DNA of 64,000 nt from Crocodylus rhombifer (taxonomy: Eukaryota; Chordata; Crocodylia; Crocodylidae). The DNA lies in contig JAVSML010000042.1 of the NCBI GenBank assembly GCA_038503035.1, forward strand, positions 1 to 64,000, read 5' to 3'. Made by a program: the position numbers and the translations under genes. The notes below the pieces were generated by a model. It did not search any database. It saw only the letters and a list, made by a program, of their open reading frames with translations, and had not been told where the DNA came from. Positions within the stretch are counted from its first letter, which is position 1. The number at the start of each line of letters is the position of its first letter. Below, in pieces: positions 9,421-21,037 of the stretch.

Positions 9421-11624
9421 CCCCAGGATACACCCACCCTGTAGACCTAGGGGTTGCTTGACCACAGCATAATATATATGGGTACTTCTTATAGACTGAA
9501 GTAGAGAAAGTAGCTTCCCTTAGTCAGCCAAGTAGAGGGAGCAAGAAGGCCTGCCCAATCCTTCTCAAGCAGGTACAATAAGGCTGGCTATAATGGATAG
9601 CTTTATTATAGAGAGGGTAGGCATGGGGAGGGGTACAAGTCAGAGAAGTAGCAAAAGATTAACCTGAGCAAACAGAAACAGCTCCATAACCCCTTGATAC
9701 ATGACTAGAGTCCATTAAGCTAAATTCCTAGTTGAATTTCTGGTAAGTTACTCACTTCCACATCCAGCAAATGAGACCGCTATAAAGATCCATGTTTCTC
9801 TGTGTGTGTGTGTTTTAAAATGTCCACCTCTCTTCTTCCTGCAGGGACCCTCTTAAATAGCCCTCCTAACCTCACCACCTGGACCCAGTCAGGGACAGGT
9901 GTCATTTGATGCTGGCCAATCAATCTGAAAAACATTACAGTTACCTAATGGAGTGATGTGGGCTTAAGCCCCTGCCCTACCATGTCATGAGGCCAGAGCT
10001 CAGCACAACAGAGAGGTTACATTCACACTCTCTTACCCAAGGTCAGTCACGTACGCAGTAACCCGGGGCAGCCAGGTTGACAGATACATGAGAGAGAGCG
10101 GGGAACAAGCAACCCCAAAAGCGAGGAGGCTGGGATGGAGGTCTTCCACACCATAAAACTGTAAAACAGTATTTAATTGAAGTGAATGGTACAGTACTTC
10201 AAGCACAGGGCACTTGTAATGTAAATGAGAAACAAGTAAGACATGCATCCATTTTAGTGATGCACCTGTTATGGCTTTCTCTGAAACAGGTCAAAACATA
10301 CCTTTTTCGGCCCCTTTGCAGTAAACCTCATTATCTGACTTTTGAAGTACAGACAAAATGTCTTATTTCAGTGTCATCTGGCCAGATGAGTTCAAGTCCA
10401 GAAGATGGCAAGACAACAAATATGAGGTGGTAATTAGCAATGCGGTCATTGCTTCTGCTGGAAGGGGCATCACTTAACATGGCAGTTAGCACCAATTTCC
10501 ATTCTTTCCACAGGAAATTTGCTTTAAAAACAGAAGAAAGAACAACTGCATGGATTACAGCATTTTAGTACTGTTGCAGTGATGCCCCTACCCAGGAATT
10601 TCCTGAGGAACTGGGGTGTTAAACCTGTAGATTAAGAAATGGAAATGGTGGAGATGGCAGGCTTGGGGAAGATGCCTTTTTCACAGTCGTCCATTTATTT
10701 CTTGTTAGCTGAAACTATTAGTTACAGTCAAAGAAACAAAATCAAAACTCCTGCTGGGAGCTACAGTGGAGCTACTCAAAAGGATGAAACTGTTTGAACG
10801 CTGCCTGGAACACTATGTTACTACAAAAGCTGCCATACATTCAGAGTATATGTGTTACAGGCACATTTAACTGATGGGTTAAAAACGCAGCAAAGGGACC
10901 TCAGCAAGATGTTGAGCAGGTGCTTTGACATGTGTTTTAAAGCCATTAAATATCTATCTGGACAAACAGTTCAAAAACCATATCAAGAAAAATGAGTTTT
11001 GCTTTGATGAGCAAAGGGCTATGTTCAAGGTTAAGGGGTGATCATTTCCTGAACTGGACACTGTTCTTGTGTTGAAGACCCTTGGGATTCTGTACAAATT
11101 ATTTCAGGCTAAACACATCCACTGTGGCCAGTTCATGCTTATAAGGGTCTTTCTTTTCATAGTTTTGAATGATAATATTTCCTTTACCTAAGAGGGAGAG
11201 TTTTGACTGAGGCCACCAAACCAACCCATCTAGCGTCAGGTTTCACATTATCAAGCCATATTAGAACATCTTTCCTTCCATGCAGCATCAGGGGGAAGAA
11301 GCTGTTCTTTTTCTTTTGAAACTTAAATAATTAAAAGTTAAAGGTCAATCTGAGTCTAGCAATCCATTGGGCTGTCATAATTTCTATAGCCAATGGCTAA
11401 CATCATGTTTCATTACCTGAAACTCCACAGCCTGAATGACCAGGAAACCATTTAGAGGTCGGCCAACCAGTATAAACTCACACCGCTAGAGCCAGATGCC
11501 TTTACCTCTCCGCCGCCATACCAAAGATTAACGCTTTCACACTCTAGCTAGGAAAAGGGCACTGGCAACCATTCCAATGATTCACAACTTACCCCTGATG
11601 TCAAGAACCCATAATACATGGGGT
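9421..11624. other. Non-coding, nothing firmly recognised
   Basis: No coding exon or clear repeat was found. There is a short (GT)n near 9800. The stretch 9460-10020 has ERV-LTR-like texture, but I could not define ends. Confidence 0.35.
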
Positions 11625-11632
11625 GTACTAGG

Positions 11633-11910
11633 GCAGAGATGACCTGAGCAGGGTGCGGGGCCTGGGGCAAATCAGCCTGTGCGGGGCCCCACCCTTGGAT
11701 GCAAGTAAGCCAGCAGCAGATTCGGTGGGGGGGGGGGGGTGTCGAGCATCTGGATGTGGCGAATTCGGCAGCAGGGGGGTGCCGAGCGGCCGGATGGGAA
11801 GCCAGCAGCAGTGCAGTCACTGTGCCGCTCCGCCCAGCTCTGCAAGGCCCCCCAAAGCACGGAGCCTGGGCCGGTTGCCCTGATTCAGCCCCCACCCAGG
11901 GATGGCCCTG
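11633..11910. mobile_element. Small hAT-like non-autonomous element
   Basis: The left end is gcagagatgacctg and the right end is gggatggccctg; the reverse complement of the right end (cagggccatccc) pairs loosely with the left. It is flanked by gtactagg (11625-11632) and gtgctagg (11911-11918), a 7/8 match, consistent with an old hAT target duplication. The inside is GC-rich and includes a run of about 12 G near 11730. Confidence 0.6.
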
Positions 11911-12224
11911 GTGCTAGGGACAACATTAGCTATGAGAGAGAGTTCTGTGAAGGTAATTAATGCTATTCTTTGTGGACAGAAAACAGCAGTTCTACTTTTT
12001 ATGTGTCTAGATATGAACTAAAGTAAAGTGGGTGCTTTGCAGCCATGCTTGTAAACTACTTCTAGTAAGAAAAATAAATAATCAGGGCAACATTTGTAAA
12101 GAAGTGGGCATGGACACTTGTTACTCATTAATTGGGTGTACAGAGTATCATACCACAGAACTATAGCATCTGCTTTTGATGTTGGCATCAAAAGAAAAAA
12201 GGATGGTCTTGCTGCCAAGACAGT

Positions 12225-12315
12225 TGACTGCAGCTCTGAGCATCTGTGTTCAGTTCTCACCTCTTCTGCTGATTTCCTCTATGACCTTGGTAAATTAGTA
12301 AAATAAGGTAGGTAA
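12225..12315 (+). repeat. Possible MIR-type SINE fragment
   Basis: gttcagttctcacctcttct followed by ctatgaccttggtaaatta has the order of the MIR core (word order ggttc, ctctgcc, tgtgaccttgg, aaatca). It is short and diverged. Confidence 0.35.
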
Positions 12316-12544
12316 TAAACCTTGCTTTTATCTGCTGGTCTGTCTTGTCAGTTTAGACTACCATAACAGACAATTTGGAGAGGAGCCATTTTATTACGCA
12401 ATGAACAATCTTGGTGTGGACCATAATAGCTACTATACCAGCCCCCCAACAAAAAAAACCCAACCCCCCCAAACAACTAGAAATCTCACACAACTGAGAT
12501 TAATATTAACAAACTAGCATCTGGCATAGTGATATGGAAGTTGC

Positions 12545-13022
12545 AGCAAAGGAGGTAGACAGAAAATCAGGGAAAATATCTTTACTGTTAGAATAGTGAG
12601 ACCGTGGAATAGACTGCCTAGGGAAGTTGTGGCATATTCATCATTAGAAGTGTTCAGGAAGAGGTTAGACAGCCGCTGGTCATGTATGACGTAGGTGTAG
12701 CTATGTCTGTGTTCCACTATGGATATTTCCAATGTTTCTGGGCTTCACTGATTGTCACATGGGGTGGGAGGAGATTTTTTATCTGGAGCATATATTGCCA
12801 ACTTTTGCAGTCACAGGACAATGACCACCTCCTCCTGCTTAACCTGGTGCAGGTTAGGGTGTTATGTCTTGTGTTGGGTCAGAGTTGACTGTAGTTTTGC
12901 TAAGAAGTTAGACAATGGATCTGCATGGGACAGTTTGGGCAGGGATGATTGTACCTTAGGCAGGGGGTTGGACTAGATGACCTCTAAAGTGTCTACCAGC
13001 CTCACTTTTCTATGACTCTGTC
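12545..13022 (+). mobile_element. CR1 3' fragment
   Basis: This is the 3' end of a CR1. It starts near aaaatcagggaaaatatctt, then ggaatagactgcctagggaa, and ends gttggactagatgacctcta with a ttctatgactctg tail. It is related to the CR1 3' region at 17190-18398. Confidence 0.8.
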
Positions 13023-13741
13023 ACCTCACTGAACGCTGTACTCTATACATATGCAGCAAGATATTTAAAACCAAATGACATATTTACAGACTTGAAGGAA
13101 CAAAACCCAACATTTTTAAATGGCTTAATTATCTTCCATATTACTTACTAGGAGTATAACTGTTCTAAGGAGAAAATAACTTTCAGGTGGACTGAATGAG
13201 CTCAGGGGCAAATACAGAGAATTTTAGTGGAAGACATTAGGTTACTAGAGAAGAGAAAACAGCAAGCCTGCTCCAGTTATCTGAATGATTTTTTAAATTA
13301 TTTACATTTTTAATGAAACATAATAATTAAAGCCAATAGAAGCTGTCAAAGGCAAACTGATTTTAAAAAATGCTGAAAACCATTTTGGCCCTATTTTTTC
13401 TTTGCTGCTATTATTTCCGTATTTCCCAAGGTACTCTATTCCCTCCCTCAACAGGCCATTGAGGCTTCTGTCTGCAGACTAACACAGAAATATTATTTTA
13501 TTGACCTCCTATTTCAAAGAGGATTGAGAGAAGCTGAAATTCCTCCTTTCTAAACAAGCAACCATAAGAAAAATGTGTAGCAGTGCTTCTGAGTGAGAAG
13601 AGTGTTGCTGAATATGGAAACAAACAATAGTAAAAGAGGGTCAGATTACACATCACATTAGAGATCACACATTACAATTATACTATGTTAAGAGTACTTA
13701 AAACTTGAAAGAGCACACATTCAAAGCTCGTTAACAAGTGT
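13023..13741. other. Non-coding, nothing recognised
   Basis: AT-rich unique-looking sequence between a CR1 3' fragment and the MITE at 13751. Confidence 0.4.
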
Positions 13742-13750
13742 TAAGTGCCT

Positions 13751-14164
13751 TCTGTGGCCATGTCCAGATGAGCGTGGCTGTGCGGTATGTGATTCATCTG
13801 TTTTTTGCACTGCAAGGGAGCAGTGTGGGGGTGGTTTTTGATCCCTGGATATCCAGTGGTCAAAATAACCTGTGCAAAAAACCACCCCACACCAGAGCAG
13901 TGCATACAGACAGCAGGTGCTGCTCAAAACCGGAGCCTGGCTGGCTAGAGCTGCACTGCAGTATCTGCAGTATTAGCTATGAGCAGCAGTATCACTGCTG
14001 TTGCAGCCCCAGGAGGCCCCCAGGGAAGGCTGCTGGGGCCAGCCCAGTGCTGGCCCCAGCCTCTCTTACCTGGCCCGGGGCAACTTGCCGTGCGCACATG
14101 GCATGGGCTTTCCCTAGGGACAACTAGTGGCGGCACAAAAGTCCACGCTCATCTGGACATGGGC
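13751..14164. mobile_element. Non-autonomous DNA transposon (MITE) with inverted termini
   Basis: ccatgtccagatgagcgtgg (13758-13777) is matched by the exact reverse of its first part near the right end (ccacgctcatctggacatgg, about 14143-14162). Flanks read taagtgcct (13742-13750) and taagtgtct (14165-14173), an 8/9 match that may be the target duplication. The interior is GC-rich with no transposase. Confidence 0.7.
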
Positions 14165-14173
14165 TAAGTGTCT

Positions 14174-14510
14174 TAAAGTTACACCACTTCAGGCAAGGCT
14201 TATCTTTGAGCTGTGATACCTAGCTTGAGTTAAATTAACTTCTGGCTGTTCACCTGAAATGAAACTACCAATTTGCACTCCTCCAGTATCCCAGGTGGCA
14301 CTGGTCCCAGATGGTATAGCTGTCATCCAGGACTCTATGGCCACGGATGGACAGCTGGGCAGCAAATGAATGGCGAAGGAGGGGAAAGGGGTGAAAAGGT
14401 TAGAATGGAAGGGGTATGGGAAGGGAGAAGGGGGCAGGAGTAGAAGCGGGGAGAGGGAAGGGGGAAGATGATCTTTACCCAAAGTGGCATCACTTCAAAA
14501 CTCCTGGAGT
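14174..14510. other. Non-coding, purine-rich stretch
   Basis: Contains a G/A-rich tract at about 14370-14470 (gaaggggaaaggggtgaaa). Nothing else recognised. Confidence 0.4.
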
Positions 14511-14880
14511 ATGTCTATATGTGAAATTAATGTGGCTGAATAAACTGAACTGAGTTTATTGCTCCTAGGTACTGTGTTTGCACGTGTGCCTGGGACAGCA
14601 GTATGTTGAGCTGGGGCAGAGAAGCCCCAGATGGCAGGGAGCCCANNNNNNNNNNGGATAGCCAGCAGGTAGCTCCCATGCTGAAGCACTCTTGTGCCCT
14701 AGACATCCCTGTCAGCATGTATATTTGTGTTGCATACACTTGTGCCTGGTAGTACTAATGTAAGGAGGAGATAATTAGCTTGTTCTGTCCTAATAGCACT
14801 GTACGTGTAAATGGTGATGTTTTACTGCGGAGCTAATTAGTCAGCTCCACAGTAGATGTCTCATGTAGACGCATCCCTAG
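14511..14880. mobile_element. MITE-like palindromic element interrupted by an assembly gap
   Basis: The left end (ggagtatgtctatatgtgaa) is mirrored near the right end (tctcatgtagacgcatcccta). Subterminal agctaattag words recall those at 130-160, suggesting the same family as the outer element at 102-5162. Ten Ns lie inside. Confidence 0.45.
14646..14655. other. Assembly gap (10 N)
   Basis: Ten consecutive unresolved bases. Frames crossing it are not real proteins. Confidence 1.
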
Positions 14881-15814
14881 AGGGCACTCAGCATTTGTTA
14901 ATGAGTCTTTATGTGCAGTTGTTCAAGCCTGAGGTGCTTTTAACACTGTCTAATTGTAACATGTAATCTCACCTAGAGAAATAGGTGAGAAAGTGTTTTT
15001 AACTTGAAACCTACCCATTTACCACTTCATTTTCTTTTTGTTGCAATTTCTTTCCTCTTTCCCAGAAGTTCTGGAATTTCTCAACTGGAAGAAGTGAGAA
15101 GCTGAGGTGATTTCTTTATTGCTGTCATGTGGCACAAACTTTTGACCATAGAATTCAGTCAGAACAATATGATTAGAGTAGCCAATTAGGGTTGATTTGC
15201 ATATTCACAACATGGTCATCAAGAAATAGTTTTAGGGAGATAATGCAAATTGAATAATAGCTATCAACCCATCAGAATACAGTGTTTGGCATGCTATATG
15301 GTAATAGAGAAATAACCATGTAATGATTATGCAAATTGGGCACCCAAAACCTATCAATGTGCATGGTAATTACACAGCTGAGAAGAAAAATGTACTTAAG
15401 TCAGTAACTACATGGTATCTCTGCACACTGGAAAAGGTTAATCTACAAATGATTTACATAAAATATGGTGGCATCTGTCAAATGAGTTTGTTGTTTCTAG
15501 ATTAGTTCCAGTTATTTCTCTCACATGCTGCTCCCCTCAGTGGCTTGATCCTTTGTAAGGTTTGCAAGACTTGGCCCTTCATGAGGAAATAAATAGGCCA
15601 AGAACTGAATGGTGTACCACTTGCAATATATCTTTTCACCTCTGACATGGGCAAGGGGGCATAAGGGGAGGTTTTGGACAACAAGTACCTCTGCAATGCC
15701 TAGTATGTGGGAGAGAAGGCTTTGCTTTTCAGGGCTGTCAATCAAGCAATTTTCATCAGAACTAAAATTGCACAAGGATTAGAGAGGAATACTAACCAAA
15801 GAATTCAGGGAAGT
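14881..15814. other. Non-coding, nothing recognised
   Basis: AT-rich sequence without a supported exon or repeat. Confidence 0.4.
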
Positions 15815-15885
15815 TTTCTAACCTGCATTATGCAGGAGGTCAGATAAGATGATCACAAAGGTCCCTCCTGGCCTTCTAAAGACAA
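15815..15885 (+). mobile_element. CR1 3' tail fragment
   Basis: gcaggaggtcagataagatg followed by ggtccctcctggcctt is the typical CR1 3' end in + orientation. It is very short. Confidence 0.65.
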
Positions 15886-15925
15886 GAATGATTCACATAC
15901 TACCACAATCTGCCTTTCTCATCTG

Positions 15926-16755
15926 GGTATTTGTATGGCCTTCATCAACTCAACAAAGTAACTACTTGGCTGGATAAAGGGAATGCCGTGGATATAGTGT
16001 ATCTGGACTTCAGCAAAGCTTTTGACAAGGTCTCACGTGACTTTCCCGTGAACAAACTGGGGAAATGTGGGTTGGTACAAAACTACTATAAGGCGGATAG
16101 ACAACTTGCTTAATAGCCACAAGCAAAGGGTAAATATAAATGGATCCATGTAAGAATGGCAGGAGGTTTCGACTGGGGTCTCACAAGGGTCTGTCCTCGA
16201 CCGAGTAATGTTTGATGGGCTTATCAATGATCTGAATGCTCATGTAGAAAGCTCCTTGAGCAAGTCTGTATGTGATACAAACCTGAGAAGGATTGTAAAC
16301 ATGTTAGAAGACAGGAGTGCAATTCAGAAGGATCTTGCAGACTGGAAAGCTAGGCCAGAGGATGAAAAGGATGAAGTTCAACACTGCCATATAGTATGAA
16401 AAGATGGAAATTTATACCTTCAGAGGAATAATCAAAAGTACAACTACAAAACAGGTGACACCTGACTGGATGGCAGCACTACTGAGCAGGATCTGGGAGT
16501 CTTGGTAGGTCACAGATTCAATATGGGTGATGCAGCTGCACAAAAGGCAAATGCATTTTTGGGATGCATCAACAGAAGCATTACGTGCAAGACACAGGAA
16601 GTGATAGTGCCTCTCAACTCAGCAGTGGTTAGGCCTCCTCTGGAGTACTGTGTGCAGTTTTGGGCTCCACATTTTAAAAAGCACATGGAAAAGTTGAAAA
16701 GGGTCTAGAGGCAGGCTATAAAAATGATAAGAGGCTTGGAAAGCAAGTCATATAG
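15926..16755 (+). mobile_element. CR1 LINE, first segment (reverse transcriptase, decayed)
   Basis: VDIVYLDFSKAFDKVSRDF (about 15989-16045) is polymerase motif A. Later frames encode EDRSAIQKDLADW (16295-16345) and a C-terminal part with VVRPPLEYCVQFWAPHFKKHMEKL (16627-16700). Many stops and shifts are present. The element is interrupted at about 16756 by a DNA repeat and continues at about 17130. Confidence 0.85.
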
Positions 16756-17129
16756 GCTAGGGACAGAAGTTACACATAAACTGGCTTAAGTGATCAGAAA
16801 CTGGTTTAAACCTGTAACAGCATATAGGTTCAGTGCACATAAACCAGCTTCAAAATGGCCAAAACTGGTTTAAGATAAACCTGTTGAATGTAGTATCAGA
16901 CTTAACTGATTTCGGTCAAATTGGATTATGGAATTTCTGTCCCGGACCCCTTCCTGGTTTAAGTTAAATCAGAGTCCTCCAGCATCCCAGCATGCTTTTC
17001 AGCCCTCAGCTGATCTGGACTCGGCTGTCTGTGCCCGAGGGTAGAGCTGGCCCCACCCCTCTCTTCCCTAGCCAGGCTCTGGCTGGCTGAGAAGGGGGTG
17101 GGGACTGAAGGCACTTGCCTGGCTTCCCC
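16756..17129. mobile_element. DNA-transposon-like insertion splitting a CR1 (family also at 63838)
   Basis: It begins ctagggacagaagttacaca and contains inner words such as aaactggtttaaacctgtaa. Around 16930-16945 it has ggaatttctgtcccgg, which pairs with the start in inverted orientation. The CR1 text stops before it and resumes after it. Whether the inserted DNA is one element ending near 16945 or a longer one reaching 17129 is unclear, and I found no clean target duplication. Confidence 0.6.
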
Positions 17130-17350
17130 CCTGCCATAAGGAAGAGGGAAAACACCATTTCTGTCTTGCTGCAGAAAGTAGGACATATACCAATGGCTTG
17201 ATATTGCGGCAAAGTAGGTTTAGATTGGATATCAGGAAAAATGTCTTCACTGTTAGGGCAGTCAGGCAGTGGAATAGACTGCCTAGGAAACCTGTGGACT
17301 CTCCATCACTGAAGGTGTTCAAGAGGTTGGACAGCCACTGGTCAGATATG
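17130..17350 (+). mobile_element. CR1 LINE, second segment (ORF2 end and 3' UTR)
   Basis: Sequence from ccataaggaagagggaaaac through ggtttagattggatatcagg to cactggtcagatatg continues the CR1 from 16755. It is interrupted again at 17359 by a hAT-like element. Confidence 0.8.
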
Positions 17351-17358
17351 ATCTAGAT

Positions 17359-17816
17359 CATAGTTTCTCAACCTGCGGTACGTGTACTCCTGGGAGTACA
17401 CGAGACATGGGCAGAGGGTATGCGGGTACCCCAACACTCTCTTTCTCTCATCCTCTTTTCCTCTCAAAACTATGGGAAAACATTTGGTGCAATTTAAAAA
17501 ATTAAGTTCCCCAGTAATAATTTGGTGTGCCACGCTTTGCGTAGCACTGGGTTCAGCCCTCCTAGCTTTGGCCAACATCACCTCTAGCCCATGTACATAC
17601 TTGAGTTGTGCACCCCTGGTGTAAAAGGTGGCAACCCTACCCACCCCAGATCAGACATCTGTCATATCACTGCCTTATATACACAGCCCTTCTGCCAACA
17701 TATGGCACATATTAGTCTGTAGATATAAAATCCCCTGGAAAATTGAGCGCTGGGGTACTTATTAAAATTTTCAGAAGTTAAGGGGTACTTGCTACTTAAA
17801 AGATTGAGCAACACTG
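17359..17816. mobile_element. hAT-like element with perfect 8-bp target duplication
   Basis: The left end is catagtttctcaacctgcgg. The right end is aagattgagcaacactg, whose reverse complement cagtgttgctcaatctt matches the left. The 8-base sequence atctagat flanks both sides (17351-17358 and 17817-17824). Removing the element and one duplicate rejoins the CR1 3' sequence. It is non-autonomous, with no transposase frame. Confidence 0.88.
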
Positions 17817-17824
17817 ATCTAGAT

Positions 17825-18398
17825 GTAGGTATCTCTCTGTTCTACTAATGGTATTTCCCATATTCTGGGCTTTGCCGGTTGCTGCATGGCACTGGAAGGG
17901 ACTTTTTTCTCCTGCTGCTACATGTGTCAGGGCTTTTTTTTTTTTTAAGCCTTCCCCAGAGACATTGGATGTTGGCTGCATCCAAGGCTGGAGATTTTGA
18001 GTGAGGTGTGCCAATGCTCCTGCTGGGACTGAAAGCTGGATGTTTCTGGTCAGAGGATCTTGCCTCTCTGCCATATTTTACCCCATGGTCAGATTGGTAT
18101 AGACTGTGGGAGTTTTTCCTTCTTCTGTCCCAGGAGGTGTAGCCCGCTCCCCAGGATCTCAAGTGTATTTTCAATAACCTTGCAGCAGTAGGACATTGTC
18201 CACTATGGTTCCCTTGCTTAACCTGTGGCAGGTTAGGGTATTATGCCTTGTGTTGGGTCAAGGTTGACTGTAGTTTTGCTAAGACAATGGATTTCCGTGG
18301 GCTGGATAGTAATGTTTTGGATAGGGATGATCTTGCCGCAGGTAGGGGTTGGATTAGATGACTTCTGAAGGTCCCCTCCAGCCTACTTTTCTATTATT
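17825..18398 (+). mobile_element. CR1 LINE, third segment (3' UTR and tail)
   Basis: Resumes with gtaggtatctctctgttcta and ends with ggttggattagatgacttct and ttttctatta. It closely parallels 12690-13020. Confidence 0.82.
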
Positions 18399-18824
18399 GT
18401 TTGATCATCCACAACGAAAAATATATTGATGCAGGAGTTGATTGGAACTGGTTAGTTAATGGGGAAAACAAGCTGCAGGTGGAGTGAATTCTCAGAACTG
18501 CATCTACCTTGTATGCCTGTAATCCCCAGTTTTAGCAGCTTCCTACAATGTCTTTATCCACTGCCTGATAAATCATTGACTGCAAGTTCCCAGCTTAGCT
18601 TAGAGTGGAAAGAAACTCTGTTATCTCTGTTTTTTATACACAGACTTCTGCCCGGCACAAAGGGCACGAACTCTGGATAACAAAACACAGTAAACAACAC
18701 AGACAAGATCAGAAGGATGCTTTAAACGATCATTTCTTCTCATGTAATAATAAGGGATTATCAACAGAAATTGGCCGAAAAAAATGATAAAATTTGTAAA
18801 GCCACACAAAATTAACCTGTGGCA

Positions 18825-19135
18825 CTCATTGCCACAATGTGTTCAAAGGGTGAAGAATTTAGTGGGATTCCCCCGCAGATTAGACACTTATAGGACTGAT
18901 AAGATTATGATCTGCTGTAGTAACATTAACTAGGATAAAATATATGAGCTATCAACCTTCTGGCTGCAGACTATCATTAGCCACATGTGGTTAGGAAGAA
19001 ATGGCTCCCTGGGGATAGATCGTTGTATAATTGGCCACCATAGGGATTTTTATACTTTCCTCTGAAGCTTCCGATGCAGGGGATGGGATGCTGGTCTAGA
19101 TGGCCCATTCATTTGATCTAGCATGGCAGTGCCCA
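18825..19135 (+). mobile_element. Old CR1/L3-like 3' fragment
   Basis: cactcattgccacaatgtgt followed by a long diverged stretch ending gggatgctggtctagatggc has the layout of an older CR1 3' end. It has no coding content. Confidence 0.55.
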
Positions 19136-20280
19136 TATTACATCCTTTTTATGGTCTAAGTGCACAAATACAGAGCTATCCTCTTCCTACTTTTATTCCC
19201 TTTGTGGGACCAAATCTCTTTATTAGAGAGTTAATAAACTTCATATATATTCCAAAGATAATATTGAAAATTGCAAAATTGCGTTATGCATTTTATAATT
19301 GGTGTGGAGAAAGGAGGAGATCTAATCCTATTGGGTCTTCTCTCTCTCTCTTTTTCCCCTTTGATGGTAAGCAGCAAATTTTAATTAGCTTCATTTCCAC
19401 AATTCAGTCATGCATATGTAATCTTTGTTCACACTTTTATAAAGTAAAATTAAGTGAAAGAAATTGGGTAATAATAGAAAGCTTGTCTAAGCAGAACAAA
19501 TTTGAATTATCAAACAGAAAGAAAGATGACTGAAGCTACCAGGCTTGAAGTTGCACAAAGTCTGAGGTGGTTTCTCTGAAAAAGGACTGCATAAATAATC
19601 TATTGGAACAGGTGCTGATTATCCATGTTTGGGCATCCTTTGTTCAGTAGTCGCTTGGGCTGCCTAGGTGTAGTGATAACCACTGAGTGTGAGGAGACTG
19701 CTTAATAACAGCTTTCTAATGCTCTTCTTTTATCTCTAAATCAGAAGTGACCTGAACTTGTCTACTTAATAAAAATTACTTTCTGAAACCAGTTTTTTAG
19801 ATTTCATACTGGGACAGCTCACCATACCAGGGTCTAACATGATTATGACTGCAAAGCTACCCTGCCACTTTGCATTGCAATTTCAAGTACTCCTAATCCA
19901 GCCATACACTTCCTAATTACATGTTTCCAGGGGTCAGCACAAGTGTCATAGTTTGAAACTAAAGCTAAAGTGTGTATTCAATTCAATTCCCTGCAGTGAA
20001 GCAGGGGAGAGGGCAATCCTCTGCTAGCCTAATCCTCTGCTAGTCACGTTTGTTAGGAAGTATGAACATGATTAGGATTACTATCTGCATCATTTTGTTA
20101 TCTAGTGTGAAAAGATGGAAATTTAAAGGGATAGTATTAACCTGTTTAAACTCAAGTGTTTGACTGACTTTAAACGTATTAGGCCAACCCTTACTTTCCA
20201 AATGATTACTTTAGAGAAGCATGATCAGTTTATCACCTGTGGGCCTTTCTAAATTCAAATTCTTCTTTTTGTATTTTTTG
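19136..20280. other. Non-coding 5' flank of GPR39
   Basis: AT-rich and apparently unique. The open frame 19123-19533 shows no family resemblance and partly overlaps the end of the old CR1 fragment. Confidence 0.4.
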
Positions 20281-20288
20281 TATAAAAG
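20281..20288 (+). promoter_or_regulatory. Candidate TATA box upstream of GPR39
   Basis: The sequence TATAAAAG lies about 750 bases before the GPR39 start codon, in non-repetitive DNA. If used, transcription would start near 20310 and give a 5' leader of about 730 bases. There is no CpG island or other core element to support it, so this is only a candidate. Confidence 0.2.
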
Positions 20289-21037
20289 CTGAAACGAAAG
20301 TAATTGCTGGGGTATTCAGCTGGTGTAAACTGGCACAGCTCCACTGCAGTCAGTGCATTTGTTCCCATGGCAAGGACTGATCAAAGGATACATAAAACAC
20401 AAAGGGATGTTAGTCAAACAACAACCTAATCAGAGTTCAGCTGCTGAATGAACCAATCCTCTCTCTCCAGTGTCTACCAGCCCCACCTTTGTTTGTGCCC
20501 TGGCTGATAGCTTCAAGGAAAGACCTTGTGGGGCAGAGCTCTGGTTTCAGGGAATAGGCAGGCCCACCTGGGCTTGAATGGCAGATGCCTTTCAAGTCAC
20601 CTGGCTGCTCCCCAGTGACTACTTCCTTGCACAGTTAATGTTTAACAGAGAGGCTGGAGCTGCAGACAACCCACATTTTTCTGTAGCAAAAGGCAAGTTG
20701 AATCCTGCATGGAGCAGATGGCAGCAGGACCGAAAGAGGCACAGAGCTGCAGAGGGTGACCTGGGGTGCTGGGGGAAGATCTGAGTTGGGAGAGCACAGA
20801 CAATGAGAAGAAGCCGTCTCTGAGCCTGGAGGAGGTAAATGCTGAGAACAGCCCTACTGCTGGCTCACCTTCTCTGCTGGTTTATTGACACAGCCTTTGT
20901 AGCTAGCAAATCAGCTTTGATTCAGGTGTGGCTTGTAACCACTGCAGCCTGAGTGCACTGGCTGGTGAAGGGGAAGCTCTATTTGCTGCTGCTTCAAGGG
21001 ACTAGGAGTTTCTTGCTCTTCTTGGAGGGGACTGCTC
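20289..21037 (+). other. GPR39 5' leader / proximal flank
   Basis: About 750 bases between the TATA-like site and the GPR39 ATG. I see no repeat of recognised type here. A stretch near 20317-20355 (gctggtgtaaactggcacag) resembles an old interspersed-repeat motif seen in many amniotes. The rest is presumed promoter and 5' UTR. Confidence 0.35.

Noticed and set aside
14495..14739. Minus-strand open frames near 14.6 kb
   Set aside because: They run through the 10-N gap and a MITE.
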